Source: Alloalcanivorax profundimaris (GTDB lineage: Bacteria > Pseudomonadota > Gammaproteobacteria > Pseudomonadales > Alcanivoracaceae). From it: a stretch of DNA of 64,000 nt. The position numbers and the translations under genes are program-made. Shown in pieces: positions 18,408-26,294 of this stretch (positions within the stretch are counted from its first letter, which is position 1; each line of letters opens with the position of its first letter). The stretch is taken from NCBI RefSeq assembly GCF_015265435.1, contig NZ_JABJWH010000005.1, forward strand, positions 186,001 to 250,000, read 5' to 3'. Below the pieces are notes generated by a model. That model did no database searches. It saw only the letters and a program-made list of their open reading frames with translations, and had not been told where the DNA came from.

Positions 18408-18801
18408 ATTCATGCTGGACACGAACACGGTGAGCCATTTGCTGCGAGGTCAGCCCGCCGTCGTCGCGGCCGTCACGGCTACTTCAATTGGTGAGCTCTG
18501 CATCTCGGCCGTCACCGAGGGAGAGTTGCGATTCGGGCTTGCACGTCGACCTGGCGCCACACGTCTGGCGGCTCTGGTTCGTGAGTTCTTGGCCCGGGTG
18601 TCCGTTGAGCCTTGGGATTCCGATGTGGCGCAACGATACGGTACGCTGCGGGCCGACAACCAGGCCCTCGGTGTATCACTGTCCGACCTGGATATGATGA
18701 TCGCGGGGCATGCCTATTCGCTCGGCCTGGTGTTGGTGACGTCGGACAAGGCATTCAGACACATTCGGGGTCTTGAAGTCGAAGATTGGGCCGAAAGGTA
18801 A
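18400..18801 (+). CDS. vapC: VapC-type PIN-domain ribonuclease toxin
   Basis: 133 residues from GTG 18400, inside the end of vapB; ATG 18412 would remove only four residues. PIN-fold acidic residues are present: Asp in FMLDTNTVSHLLRG, Glu in AVTEGELRFGLA and Asp in LSDLDMMIAGHA. It should be an Mg-dependent endoribonuclease; relatives cut initiator tRNA or rRNA, the target here is not predictable. About 250 bp lie between its stop and leader 2, and they hold no gene. Confidence 0.9.
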   Translation: MARFMLDTNTVSHLLRGQPAVVAAVTATSIGELCISAVTEGELRFGLARRPGATRLAALVREFLARVSVEPWDSDVAQRYGTLRADNQALGVSLSDLDMMIAGHAYSLGLVLVTSDKAFRHIRGLEVEDWAER

Positions 18802-19050
18802 GCTTTATTCATGCGGACCTGGCAAGCCAGGGTGAACCCCGGCATGTCGTACTCCTGATCGCTGCAATCATATAAAAAGCTTGCCTCCATGCGGGTTGTC
18901 GAGCATGAGCCCCCTTTCCCGCGGATCCATACGATGCCGCCGCCCCTCAACCTGAAAGCGTGATACGCCAGCCCTGGCACCGCTGGAACCGGCTGGTCGC
19001 GTATCTACTTGCCCTCTATCAGGAGGCTAGGATAGGGCACTATTGCCCTG

Positions 19051-19127
19051 TCGGTTTTTTGATCGATTCGGTTGGTGGAAAATTGGAGCCTTAATTTATT
19101 CTTTTGAATCAATGGGATACATTTAGA
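19051..19127 (+). promoter_or_regulatory. Leader of CRISPR array 2
   Basis: 77 bp, alignable with leaders 1 and 3 (a TCGGTTTTTTGATCGATT region, GGTGGA, then CTTTTGAATCAATGG) and ending in the invariant GATACATTTAGA. The stretch 18802-19050 before it shows no gene or clear element. Confidence 0.85.
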
Positions 19128-20682
19128 GTGTTCCCCACAGGCGTGGGGATGAACCGCGGATCCAGTACAACGAGGGCGAACCGTACCTGTGTTCCCCACA
19201 GGCGTGGGGATGAACCGTATGGCCACGTCGTTGATGAATCCGGCGAGGAGTGTTCCCCACAGGCGTGGGGATGAACCGCAGCGCCGTGATCTGCCCGTCT
19301 GGCCCACGAAGTGTTCCCCACAGGCGTGGGGATGAACCGCGGCACCGACCGGAATTTTGGCTCGTTGAACCGTGTTCCCCACAGGCGTGGGGATGAACCC
19401 GGTCACTTTCAGGAAAACAAGCCGGTCTACCGGTGTTCCCCACAGGCGTGGGGATGAACCGGACATGGATTTGGGCCACCGCTGGCTGACCACGTGTTCC
19501 CCACAGGCGTGGGGATGAACCGAGCCGTCCGGAAGGTGGGTCACGTAAATCTGCGTGTTCCCCACAGGCGTGGGGATGAACCGATCCAGGTCGAGAGCTA
19601 TCCGGCCCAGGGTCTGTGTTCCCCACAGGCGTGGGGATGAACCGGCCAGCTCGGGGCAGGCGCCGCGGCTTCGGTAGTGTTCCCCACAGGCGTGGGGATG
19701 AACCGGAGAACAACAATGCCGCAGTACATCGTTAATAGTGTTCCCCACAGGCGTGGGGATGAACCGGAACTCACCTGGGATGAACAGGCCACCTGGGGGT
19801 GTTCCCCACAGGCGTGGGGATGAACCGCGTGGGTCGAGGACCAGGTGAGCCAGTGGGCCGTGTTCCCCACAGGCGTGGGGATGAACCGGATCTGGCCGAC
19901 CACATCGACCAGCAGCGCGAGTGTTCCCCACAGGCGTGGGGATGAACCGGGCAGCCGCGCGAGGGGGATTACTCGCGCACAGTGTTCCCCACAGGCGTGG
20001 GGATGAACCGCTGATGAAAGCGCGCCGGAGCCTGGACCAGAAGTGTTCCCCACAGGCGTGGGGATGAACCGGGCTCCCCGAGCACGTCCGCGAGGCGATG
20101 AAGGTGTTCCCCACAGGCGTGGGGATGAACCGAGTCAGGGGCCGCAATCCCGCCGGAAGAAATGCGTGTTCCCCACAGGCGTGGGGATGAACCGGAGGCC
20201 CCTTCAATCTCTGCGGCGGCGCCCCGGTGTTCCCCACAGGCGTGGGGATGAACCGTAGATCACGGCGACGATCGCCAGGGCGGCGACGTGTTCCCCACAG
20301 GCGTGGGGATGAACCAGATGCGGCGGACCTGCTGGAAGCCTACGACCAGTGTTCCCCACAGGCGTGGGGATGAACCGGCACCCCAGGGATAGCTGGGTGC
20401 AGTAGATCCGTGTTCCCCACGGGTGTGGGGATGAACCGGGTGAGGGCGACGCGCCGGACTGGAAACTGATGTGTTCCCCACGGGTGTGGGGATGAACCGC
20501 AGGACATGGAGGCCGAGCTGGGACTGGCCGCGTGTTCCCCACGGGTGTGGGGATGAACCGGGCAGCATGGTGCGCTCGGCGCGCTCCATCAGGTGTTCCC
20601 CACGGGTGTGGGGATGAACCGCTGGGCGCGGATTACGCCCGGGCCGGCAACGGGTGTTCCCCACAGGCGTGGGGATAAATTG
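19128..20682 (+). CRISPR. CRISPR array 2, type I-E, 26 repeats and 25 spacers
   Basis: Repeats of 29 bp start at 19128 and recur every 61 bp; one spacer (between 20104 and 20166) is 33 bp. The main repeat has CACAGGCGTG in the hairpin. Four repeats near the end (20410, 20471, 20532, 20593) have CACGGGTGTG instead. The last repeat (20654) ends ATAAATTG and is the degenerate terminal copy. Single variants: 19372 ends ACCC and 20288 ends ACCA. Reads left to right toward cas3. Confidence 0.98.
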
Positions 20683-20756
20683 GCGCGCATGCCAGGAAAG
20701 GGCGGTAACCGCCGCCGGGACTAAGCCGGCATGACGCCACAGTCAATTTTTCCCAT

Positions 20757-20772
20757 TGTGATCCGCATCACG
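20757..20772. promoter_or_regulatory. CRP/Vfr-like site upstream of cas3
   Basis: TGTGA-TCCGCA-TCACG matches the CRP consensus TGTGA-N6-TCACA in 9 of 10 fixed positions. It lies about 137 bp before the cas3 start, in the 226-bp gap between array 2 and cas3. A TAGATT hexamer at 20780-20785 could be a -10. CRP/Vfr control of cas genes is known in other gammaproteobacteria. Confidence 0.5.
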
Positions 20773-20908
20773 GATGCGCTAGATTGTGGCTTTGGCGGCG
20801 AGGCTTGGGGCAACGCCGCCAATCGCTCCACATTATGGGCCGAAGAGCCCAGACACAAAAAACCTCACCGTCGGATGGAACGGTTAAAAGAGGCGAAAGG
20901 GATTTGTC

Positions 20909-23596
20909 ATGGGGACGCACGCTACTGAGTGGCCTTCCTGTTTTTATTATTGGGGTAAAGCACGGCCTGTTTCCGACGACGGTGCGGCGTACCACCTGTT
21001 ACCGTTCCACAGCCTGGACGTGGCGGCCGTTGGCTGGCATTTGCTGGCACCGGAGCGCCCTTTGGCCAGGCTGTTAGGGCGTCGTCTCTCTCTTCCTCCG
21101 GCTCTATTGCGCCCTTTGTTGGTGTTCTTTCTCGGGTTGCACGATCTGGGAAAGTTCGCTCGTGCTTTCCAGGGGCTGGTGCCCATGCCGTCGCTGGTTG
21201 CACCGCTGACGTCCTGCCAGTATACCGAGCGTCACGACCGTCTGGGTGCCTTGCTGTGGTCGGAGGTCGGCATACGCTGGCTACGGGACGGTACCCTGGG
21301 ATTTCCCGCGCAATCCTTTAACGGTGATCAACGCGCCGCGCTTGGTAACTCCTTGGGTGTTTTGACCAGCGTGGTGTTTGGTCATCACGGCAAACCCGTG
21401 GCGAGGGACGGCCTGCGAATCCAGTCGTTTTTTGGCGCCGACCAGCACACGGACGATGTCGAGGCGGCCGGTGCTTTTGTCGCCGAATGGTCGGCGCTCA
21501 TGGACGTGCAATGGCCGGTTGAGCAACTGACCTCACCGCAATGGTCGACATCGTTACGCGGGTTGAGCTGGACCCTGGCCGGCTGGGCGGTATTGAGTGA
21601 TTGGCTCGGCTCCAATCAGACTTACTTCGAATACGACGACCAGCCGGCTCCGTTGCAGGACTACTGGCCGGCGGCGCTTGAGAAAGCGGAGAAAGCCCTT
21701 CAGGGCACCGGTTTCGGGCACGCTCTTGAACCCCGGCCTTACGGTGGCCTGGCGGCGTGGTTCGGCGGTGTGCCGGTGACGCCCACACCGCTGCAAAAAG
21801 CAGTGGAGGAGGTGGAGCTGTCGGCCGGGCCTCAGCTTTTTATCCTTGAGGACGTGACCGGCGCCGGCAAGACCGAAGCGGCTTGTATCCTCGCTCAACG
21901 GTTGCTTCACGCGGGGGCGGCGGAAGGGCTCTATTTCGCATTACCCACCATGGCCACTTCCAACGCCATGTATGCCCGCCTGGGCAGCCTGCACCGTCAC
22001 TTCTATACGGGAGAGGGCAAGCCATCCTTTGTCCTGGCCCATGGCGCCCGTGAACTGAACGAGGATTTCGTCCGCTCGCTGGTGGGTGACCAGCCTGACG
22101 ATCGGAATTATGGTGCCGACGAGGCCTCTGCGTCGGCGCAATGCAATTACTGGCTGGCGGATTCGCGGAAGAAGGCGCTACTAGCGGACGTGGCGGTGGG
22201 GACCATCGATCAGGCGTTGATGGGGGTACTGCCATTCCGGCACCAGTCGTTGCGCCTGTATGGGCTGGCGCACAAGCTGCTGATCGTCGATGAAGTCCAC
22301 GCCTACGATGTCTATACCCGGTCACTGCTGGCCGCGCTGCTGGCTCACCATGCCAGGCAGGGCGGCAGCGCCATCTTGCTGACCGCGACCCTGCCCCTTG
22401 CCCAGCGCCAGGCTCTGGTGAACGCATGGCGCCAGGCGTTGAACACCGACCCGGCGTTGTTGGAAGAGATGGCCTTCCCATTGCTGACCCGGACAGGCGG
22501 CGATCCGGTGGTCCTGGAGCAGCCGGTAGCGGCGCGGCCGGAGAGCCGCCGGTCGGTGGCGGTGGATTGGCTGCAGGATGAAGAGCAGGCGGTGGCAAGC
22601 GTGCTCGACGCCGTATCCCGGGGGCTGTCCGTGGCCTGGGTGCGAAACACGGTGGATGACGCCATCCGGGCTTACCAGGTGTTGCGGGAGCGTCACCCCG
22701 AGCCGGATCGCTGCGTCCTGTTCCATAGTCGTTTCGCCATGGCCGACCGCCAGCGGATTGAGTCCCGGGTGCTGTCGGCGCTCGGCAAGCATTCCGAACC
22801 GGAAGGGCGTCGAGGTCAGGTACTCATCGCTACCCAGGTTTTTCAGGAGAGCCTGGATTGCGACGTGGATGTGATGATCAGCGATCTGGCGCCGGTGGAC
22901 CTGCTGATACAGCGGGCTGGCCGGCTTCAGCGTCATTCGCGTGGCGAGCGCCCGCCGCCGCGCCTGTGGGTGCTGGCGCCGCCGTGGGATGAACGGCCTC
23001 GGGCCAGCTGGCTGCGTGATGCCTTGCCTGGTACTTCCTTCGTTTATCCGAATGTGGCGATAAGTTGGCTCACTCAGAAGGTGTTGCGGGAGCGCGGCGG
23101 CATCCATCTGCCTGATGACGCGCGGACATTGCTGGAGGGCGTCTACGGCGTGCCCGAAGACGCCCTGCCGGAAGGGCTGCGTGATGCGCACCTTCAGCAG
23201 GAAGGTGAGGACCAGGGCCGGATCTCCATGGCGCGCTACAACCTGCTGGACCTGGCGGCCGGCTACGTTGGGGATGATCAGCCCTGGCTGGACGATCACC
23301 AGGAAATCGGCACCCGACTCAGTGACGAGCCCACCGTGAACGTGGTGCTTCTGAAGAAAGACGCACGGGGCGGGATGGAACTATGGAGCCAGGGCGAGCG
23401 CCACGCCGCCATGCTCAGCCAGCTTCGCCTGCGGGAAAGTCAGGCGCGCAAGCTGCCGGAATTGGCCGGGGCGGACCTGGCCGCCTGGGAAGAGCTGCAG
23501 GGCCGGTACAAAGCACTGAAATACACCCGGCCCTGGCTGCCCGAGCCGGACGCAGCGGTGCGCTACGATCCGGCCCTTGGGTGTGTGTTGGATTGA
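20909..23596 (+). CDS. cas3: Cas3 helicase-nuclease, type I-E
   Basis: 895 residues. N-terminal HD nuclease: His34 (PFHSLDVAAVGWHLL), the HD pair His78-Asp79 (GLHDLGKFARAFQ), and a later metal-binding His in TERHDRLGALLWSEV. Superfamily 2 helicase: Walker A near residue 314 (EDVTGAGKTEAA), DEVH box near 460 (LIVDEVHAYDVYTRS), motif III LLTATLP, and the C-terminal helicase half with LLIQRAGRLQRHSRGERPP. It is recruited by target-bound Cascade and degrades DNA 3' to 5'. Its stop codon touches the T-tract of the antisense crRNA-like unit downstream. A 347-bp gap separates it from cas8e, unlike the tight spacing of the other cas genes. Confidence 0.97.
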   Translation: MGTHATEWPSCFYYWGKARPVSDDGAAYHLLPFHSLDVAAVGWHLLAPERPLARLLGRRLSLPPALLRPLLVFFLGLHDLGKFARAFQGLVPMPSLVAPLTSCQYTERHDRLGALLWSEVGIRWLRDGTLGFPAQSFNGDQRAALGNSLGVLTSVVFGHHGKPVARDGLRIQSFFGADQHTDDVEAAGAFVAEWSALMDVQWPVEQLTSPQWSTSLRGLSWTLAGWAVLSDWLGSNQTYFEYDDQPAPLQDYWPAALEKAEKALQGTGFGHALEPRPYGGLAAWFGGVPVTPTPLQKAVEEVELSAGPQLFILEDVTGAGKTEAACILAQRLLHAGAAEGLYFALPTMATSNAMYARLGSLHRHFYTGEGKPSFVLAHGARELNEDFVRSLVGDQPDDRNYGADEASASAQCNYWLADSRKKALLADVAVGTIDQALMGVLPFRHQSLRLYGLAHKLLIVDEVHAYDVYTRSLLAALLAHHARQGGSAILLTATLPLAQRQALVNAWRQALNTDPALLEEMAFPLLTRTGGDPVVLEQPVAARPESRRSVAVDWLQDEEQAVASVLDAVSRGLSVAWVRNTVDDAIRAYQVLRERHPEPDRCVLFHSRFAMADRQRIESRVLSALGKHSEPEGRRGQVLIATQVFQESLDCDVDVMISDLAPVDLLIQRAGRLQRHSRGERPPPRLWVLAPPWDERPRASWLRDALPGTSFVYPNVAISWLTQKVLRERGGIHLPDDARTLLEGVYGVPEDALPEGLRDAHLQQEGEDQGRISMARYNLLDLAAGYVGDDQPWLDDHQEIGTRLSDEPTVNVVLLKKDARGGMELWSQGERHAAMLSQLRLRESQARKLPELAGADLAAWEELQGRYKALKYTRPWLPEPDAAVRYDPALGCVLD

Positions 23597-23688
23597 AAAA
23601 GCCCCGCTATGGCGGGGAACGTGTAGGTCGAATTAACAGGCACTGGCCTGCCGACGGTTCATCCCCGGCAGCGAGGAAATACGACCAT
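23596..23688 (-). ncRNA. Solitary crRNA-like RNA, CreA/CreR candidate
   Basis: On the minus strand: a degenerate repeat at 23683-23655 whose last 12 bases (GGGGATGAACCG) equal the repeat 3' end and handle; exactly 32 nt of spacer at 23654-23623; then a second degenerate repeat from 23622 (ACGTTCCCC...GCGGGG) whose hairpin CCCCGC-CATA-GCGGGG runs into CTTTTT and so acts as an intrinsic terminator. The first half-repeat can still fold (TCCTC/GGGGA around a 6-nt loop), as Cas6e cleavage needs. A -10-like TATACT lies at 23700-23695, placing the RNA start near 23688. Expected product: one crRNA with handle ATGAACCG. Its position between cas3 and cas8e, opposed to the operon, is typical of CreA-type RNAs in CreTA modules and of autorepressing CreR RNAs. 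Ends are inferred. Confidence 0.8.
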
Positions 23689-23704
23689 GGGTGTAGTATA
23701 GATC

Positions 23705-23739
23705 GCTGCCGCTGGAAAAATCCAGTGACCGGCCGACTT
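23705..23739 (-). promoter_or_regulatory. Partial protospacer with AAG PAM for the crRNA-like RNA
   Basis: On the minus strand, AAG (23739-23737) is followed by a 32-bp protospacer (23736-23705). Against the 32-nt spacer it matches at positions 1-5, 7, 8, 10, 11, 13, 14, 17, 19 and 20, then diverges. Mismatches 6, 12 and 18 are the flipped-out positions that do not pair in type I-E, so 14 of 17 pairing positions in the first 20 agree, including the whole seed. This predicts Cascade binding without Cas3 cleavage. The site covers the upstream edge of the rightward promoter and the -35 area of the RNA's own promoter. Confidence 0.75.
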
Positions 23740-23766
23740 GTGATTTCTGGTTTGCCTCAGTACGAT
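23738..23766 (+). promoter_or_regulatory. Predicted promoter of the 45-codon ORF and Cascade operon
   Basis: TTGTGA (23738-23743), a 17-bp spacer and TACGAT (23761-23766): four of six consensus bases in each box at ideal spacing. Start site predicted near 23773, 27 nt before the small ORF. The -35 overlaps the PAM of the partial protospacer, so Cascade bound there should block RNA polymerase. Confidence 0.6.
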
Positions 23767-23799
23767 GTTTCTTAATGGTCGTGCTAAGAGGCATTGCTT

Positions 23800-23937
23800 G
23801 TGAACAGACTGGCTGCTCATATCGCTCGTTGGTTTGCAGATCTAGAGTCTTGGAATTACGTCACCATCGCATTCTGGACGACGCGATTCGTCTGGAAGGG
23901 TTGGCGGTATTACCGAAACAGAAAGAAGCGGAGATAA
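23800..23937 (+). CDS. 45-residue basic Trp-rich peptide, CreT-like toxin candidate
   Basis: GTG start at 23800 with AAGAGG 8 bases upstream; 45 codons, TAA at 23935-23937, 6 bp before cas8e. The peptide has five Trp (residues 11, 18, 26, 32, 35), a hydrophobic middle (WNYVTIAFWTTRFVW), eleven Arg/Lys against two acidic residues (net about +9), and a tail ending RNRKKRR. This amphipathic, cationic make-up resembles small membrane-active toxins. Codon use is richer in A/T and AGA than the neighbours. The upstream promoter abuts the Cascade target site, which would keep the gene silent while Cascade and the crRNA-like RNA are present. I do not recognise a family. An RNA-level toxin, or a plain leader peptide of the Cascade operon, is possible instead. 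An overlapping 72-codon frame from 23775 lacks a ribosome-binding site. Confidence 0.6.
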   Translation: MNRLAAHIARWFADLESWNYVTIAFWTTRFVWKGWRYYRNRKKRR

Positions 23938-23943
23938 CTCAGG

Positions 23944-25626
23944 ATGAATCTTCTGGCGGATGCTTGGCTACCATTCATAACGAAGAGCGGTGAGCGGTGT
24001 TATCTATCGCCTCTTAAGATGGCCAGTGCTGATGTCGTTGATCTGGCTCTGCCGCGCGCCGACTTTCAAGGCGCCGCCTACCAATGGCTGATTGGGCTGC
24101 TGCAGACTGCCTTGCCGCCCAGGCACCACGTTGACTGGCTAGAGCGTCTGACGCCGCCGGACCAGAAAACTCTGGAAGAGGCCTTTGCCCCGTTCCTGCC
24201 TGCCTTTGAATTGGACGGCGATGGCCCCCGTTTCATGCAGGACCTGGACCCGCTGGACGACGCCAAATCGTCGCCGGTGGCCGGGCTGCTGATCGACGCG
24301 CCGGGCGCCAACGGCATCAAGAACAATACCGATTTCTTCGTCAAGCGCGGCGGCACCGAGGTGATGTGCCCGGACTGCGCAGCCATGGCCTTGTTCACCA
24401 TGCAGATCAACGCGCCGTCCGGGGGCGCGGGCTACCGGGTCGGCCTGCGCGGCGGCGGCCCTCTGACCACGCTGATTCTTCCCGAGGATGGCAACGCCAG
24501 TCTTTGGCAGCGGCTGTGGCTGAACGTGATGCCGGCGTCGGTGTTCGACCGTGACGGGCAGTCCTACACCGAGCCCTCGGCGGAGGAGGGCACTCTGTTT
24601 CCCTGGATGGTTCCCACCCTGGAAAGCAAGGCCAAAAATACCGAAGTGTTCCCGGAACACATGCATCCATTGCATCCGTATTGGGCCATGCCGAGACGCT
24701 TCCGTTTGATGATCGAAGACCGCCCCTGCCGCTGCGATTTGTGTGGCCGTGAGGCAGACCGCAGCGTACGCGGGGTGAAGGCCAAGAATTATGGCGCCAA
24801 CTATGCCGGGCCCTGGCTGCACCCGCTCACTCCCTATCGCACGGACCCGAAAAAACCCCAAGAGCCGCCCTTGTCCAGCAAGGGCCAGCCGGGGGGCATC
24901 GGTTACCGCAATTGGCCCTACCTGGTGCTGCCAGACCCGGCCAATACCGGAGCGCTGCCGGCGACGGTGGTCCGTGATTTCCTCGGGGCCAAGTATCAGA
25001 TCAGCAAAGATGAAAGGGCCTGGGGAAAAAACGTGGAGGCTCTGCTGACGAGGCCCCGGCTTTGGGTGTTCGGTTATGACATGGACAACATGAAAGCCCG
25101 CTGTTGGTACGGCACGGAAATGCCGTTGGTGATACTGCCGGAGGCCCTCCAGGACGTCTTTCGCCAGGTGGTGCAGCATTTCTGCGAGCTGACCCGCCAA
25201 GTGGTTTGGTTCACGCGTATGCAAATTAAGAACGCCTGGTTCGAGCGCCCCGGCGATACCAAGGGCGACACTTCGTACCTGGAGGCGCAGTTATACGAGA
25301 ACACCGAGGGTGCCTTCTTCCAGGCGCTAGAAAGCATCAAGGCGGTGTTGATCGAGCACGGTGAAACAGCCGACCTGAGCGGCCCCGCCGACGCCTGGTT
25401 CCGGGCCCTGCGCGCCGCCTCACTGGCACTGTTCGAAGACCAGGTGCTGACCGCCGCCCAGGAGGCGCTGAATTGGCCGCGCGTGGTGTCCGCAAGGGGC
25501 CGCCTGCTGGCTTTCCTGAGCGGGCAGGGCAAGGGCGCCAAACCGATTACGAAGTTCGCCAGCGAATACGATGTTCCTCTGACGCGCAGCGAACGCGATA
25601 CCAACAAGCGGGAGGAGGCGGTATGA
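23944..25626 (+). CDS. cas8e: Cas8e (Cse1/CasA), Cascade large subunit
   Basis: 560 residues, usual for the I-E large subunit, which recognises the PAM and recruits Cas3. Typical start MNLLADAWLPFITKSGERCY, the motif PVAGLLIDAPGANGIKNNTD, and two CxxC pairs (MCPDCAA and RCDLCGRE) that probably hold zinc, as in part of the family. GGAG lies 10 bases before the ATG. Last codons overlap the cse2 start (ATGA). First of seven tightly packed Cascade/adaptation genes. Confidence 0.96.
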   Translation: MNLLADAWLPFITKSGERCYLSPLKMASADVVDLALPRADFQGAAYQWLIGLLQTALPPRHHVDWLERLTPPDQKTLEEAFAPFLPAFELDGDGPRFMQDLDPLDDAKSSPVAGLLIDAPGANGIKNNTDFFVKRGGTEVMCPDCAAMALFTMQINAPSGGAGYRVGLRGGGPLTTLILPEDGNASLWQRLWLNVMPASVFDRDGQSYTEPSAEEGTLFPWMVPTLESKAKNTEVFPEHMHPLHPYWAMPRRFRLMIEDRPCRCDLCGREADRSVRGVKAKNYGANYAGPWLHPLTPYRTDPKKPQEPPLSSKGQPGGIGYRNWPYLVLPDPANTGALPATVVRDFLGAKYQISKDERAWGKNVEALLTRPRLWVFGYDMDNMKARCWYGTEMPLVILPEALQDVFRQVVQHFCELTRQVVWFTRMQIKNAWFERPGDTKGDTSYLEAQLYENTEGAFFQALESIKAVLIEHGETADLSGPADAWFRALRAASLALFEDQVLTAAQEALNWPRVVSARGRLLAFLSGQGKGAKPITKFASEYDVPLTRSERDTNKREEAV

Positions 25627-26264
25627 CCGAGATGGAGCTTGAAAACCCACGGAAGAAAGACGCGCGGATAGAGCGCTGTCACGTTCTCTCCGGCCACGAA
25701 GCATGGGCGGTGCGCGACTGGTGGCAGCGGCTGACTCTGGCCCCCGAGATGCTGAAGAAACAGGGTTCCCGGCCAGGCTGGTCAAAAGGCGTGCGCGCCG
25801 AGTTGCGCCGTTGCGACCGCCCGGAAGCCGCGCTGCTCACCGAGGGCTTTCGGCATCTTTGGGACGCGTTGGATCGTGATGAAACCCGAAAGGATCAGCT
25901 CTATGTCTGGGCCGGGGTCGCCATGGTCTTGTCGGAGCTGCGCGACGAGCAGGCCGGCGTTAGCCTGGCCGCCGAAGCGGGCAAACAAAAAGGCGATACC
26001 AAAAAGCCACGCATGAGCGAACTACGTTTTCAGCAACTGATGGAATGCCATTCCTTCGAGGAACTGCTGATGCGGCTCCGGCGTGCCCTGGCGCTGGTCA
26101 ACAAGGAAGGCGTCAGCGTGGTGTCCCTGGCCGACGATATTCTGCAGTGGTGGAAGGAAAACGAGAGCCCGTGGCGGCCCGAACGGCCCACGCAGGGGGT
26201 GGCGTTCCGCTGGGCCAATGACTATTTCCGGCAAGTAGCCGGCTACCGCTCGAACAACGACTGA
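25623..26264 (+). CDS. cse2: Cse2 (Cas11e/CasB), Cascade small subunit
   Basis: 213 residues from ATG 25623 (ATGA overlap with cas8e); the start at 25632 would remove three residues. Helical and basic, with the family's conserved stretches RAELRRCDRPEAALLTEGF and RMSELRFQQLMECHSFEEL. Two copies form the Cascade belly and stabilise the displaced strand of the R-loop. Confidence 0.95.
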   Translation: MTEMELENPRKKDARIERCHVLSGHEAWAVRDWWQRLTLAPEMLKKQGSRPGWSKGVRAELRRCDRPEAALLTEGFRHLWDALDRDETRKDQLYVWAGVAMVLSELRDEQAGVSLAAEAGKQKGDTKKPRMSELRFQQLMECHSFEELLMRLRRALALVNKEGVSVVSLADDILQWWKENESPWRPERPTQGVAFRWANDYFRQVAGYRSNND

Positions 26265-26294
26265 ATTTTCACTCATTATAAATAGGGATGTGCC

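Noticed and set aside
20731-20928. 65-codon ORF between array 2 and cas3
   Set aside because: Overlaps the CRP-like site and the cas3 start, no ribosome-binding site, composition like noncoding DNA.
23596-23617. Hairpin after cas3 read as a cas3 terminator
   Set aside because: The T-tract is on the minus strand; on the plus strand the stem is followed by AACGTG. It ends the antisense RNA, not cas3.
23775-23993. 72-codon ORF from ATG 23775 running into cas8e
   Set aside because: No ribosome-binding site, overlaps the cas8e start by 50 nt, and competes with the better supported 45-codon frame at 23800. Leaderless translation cannot be fully excluded.
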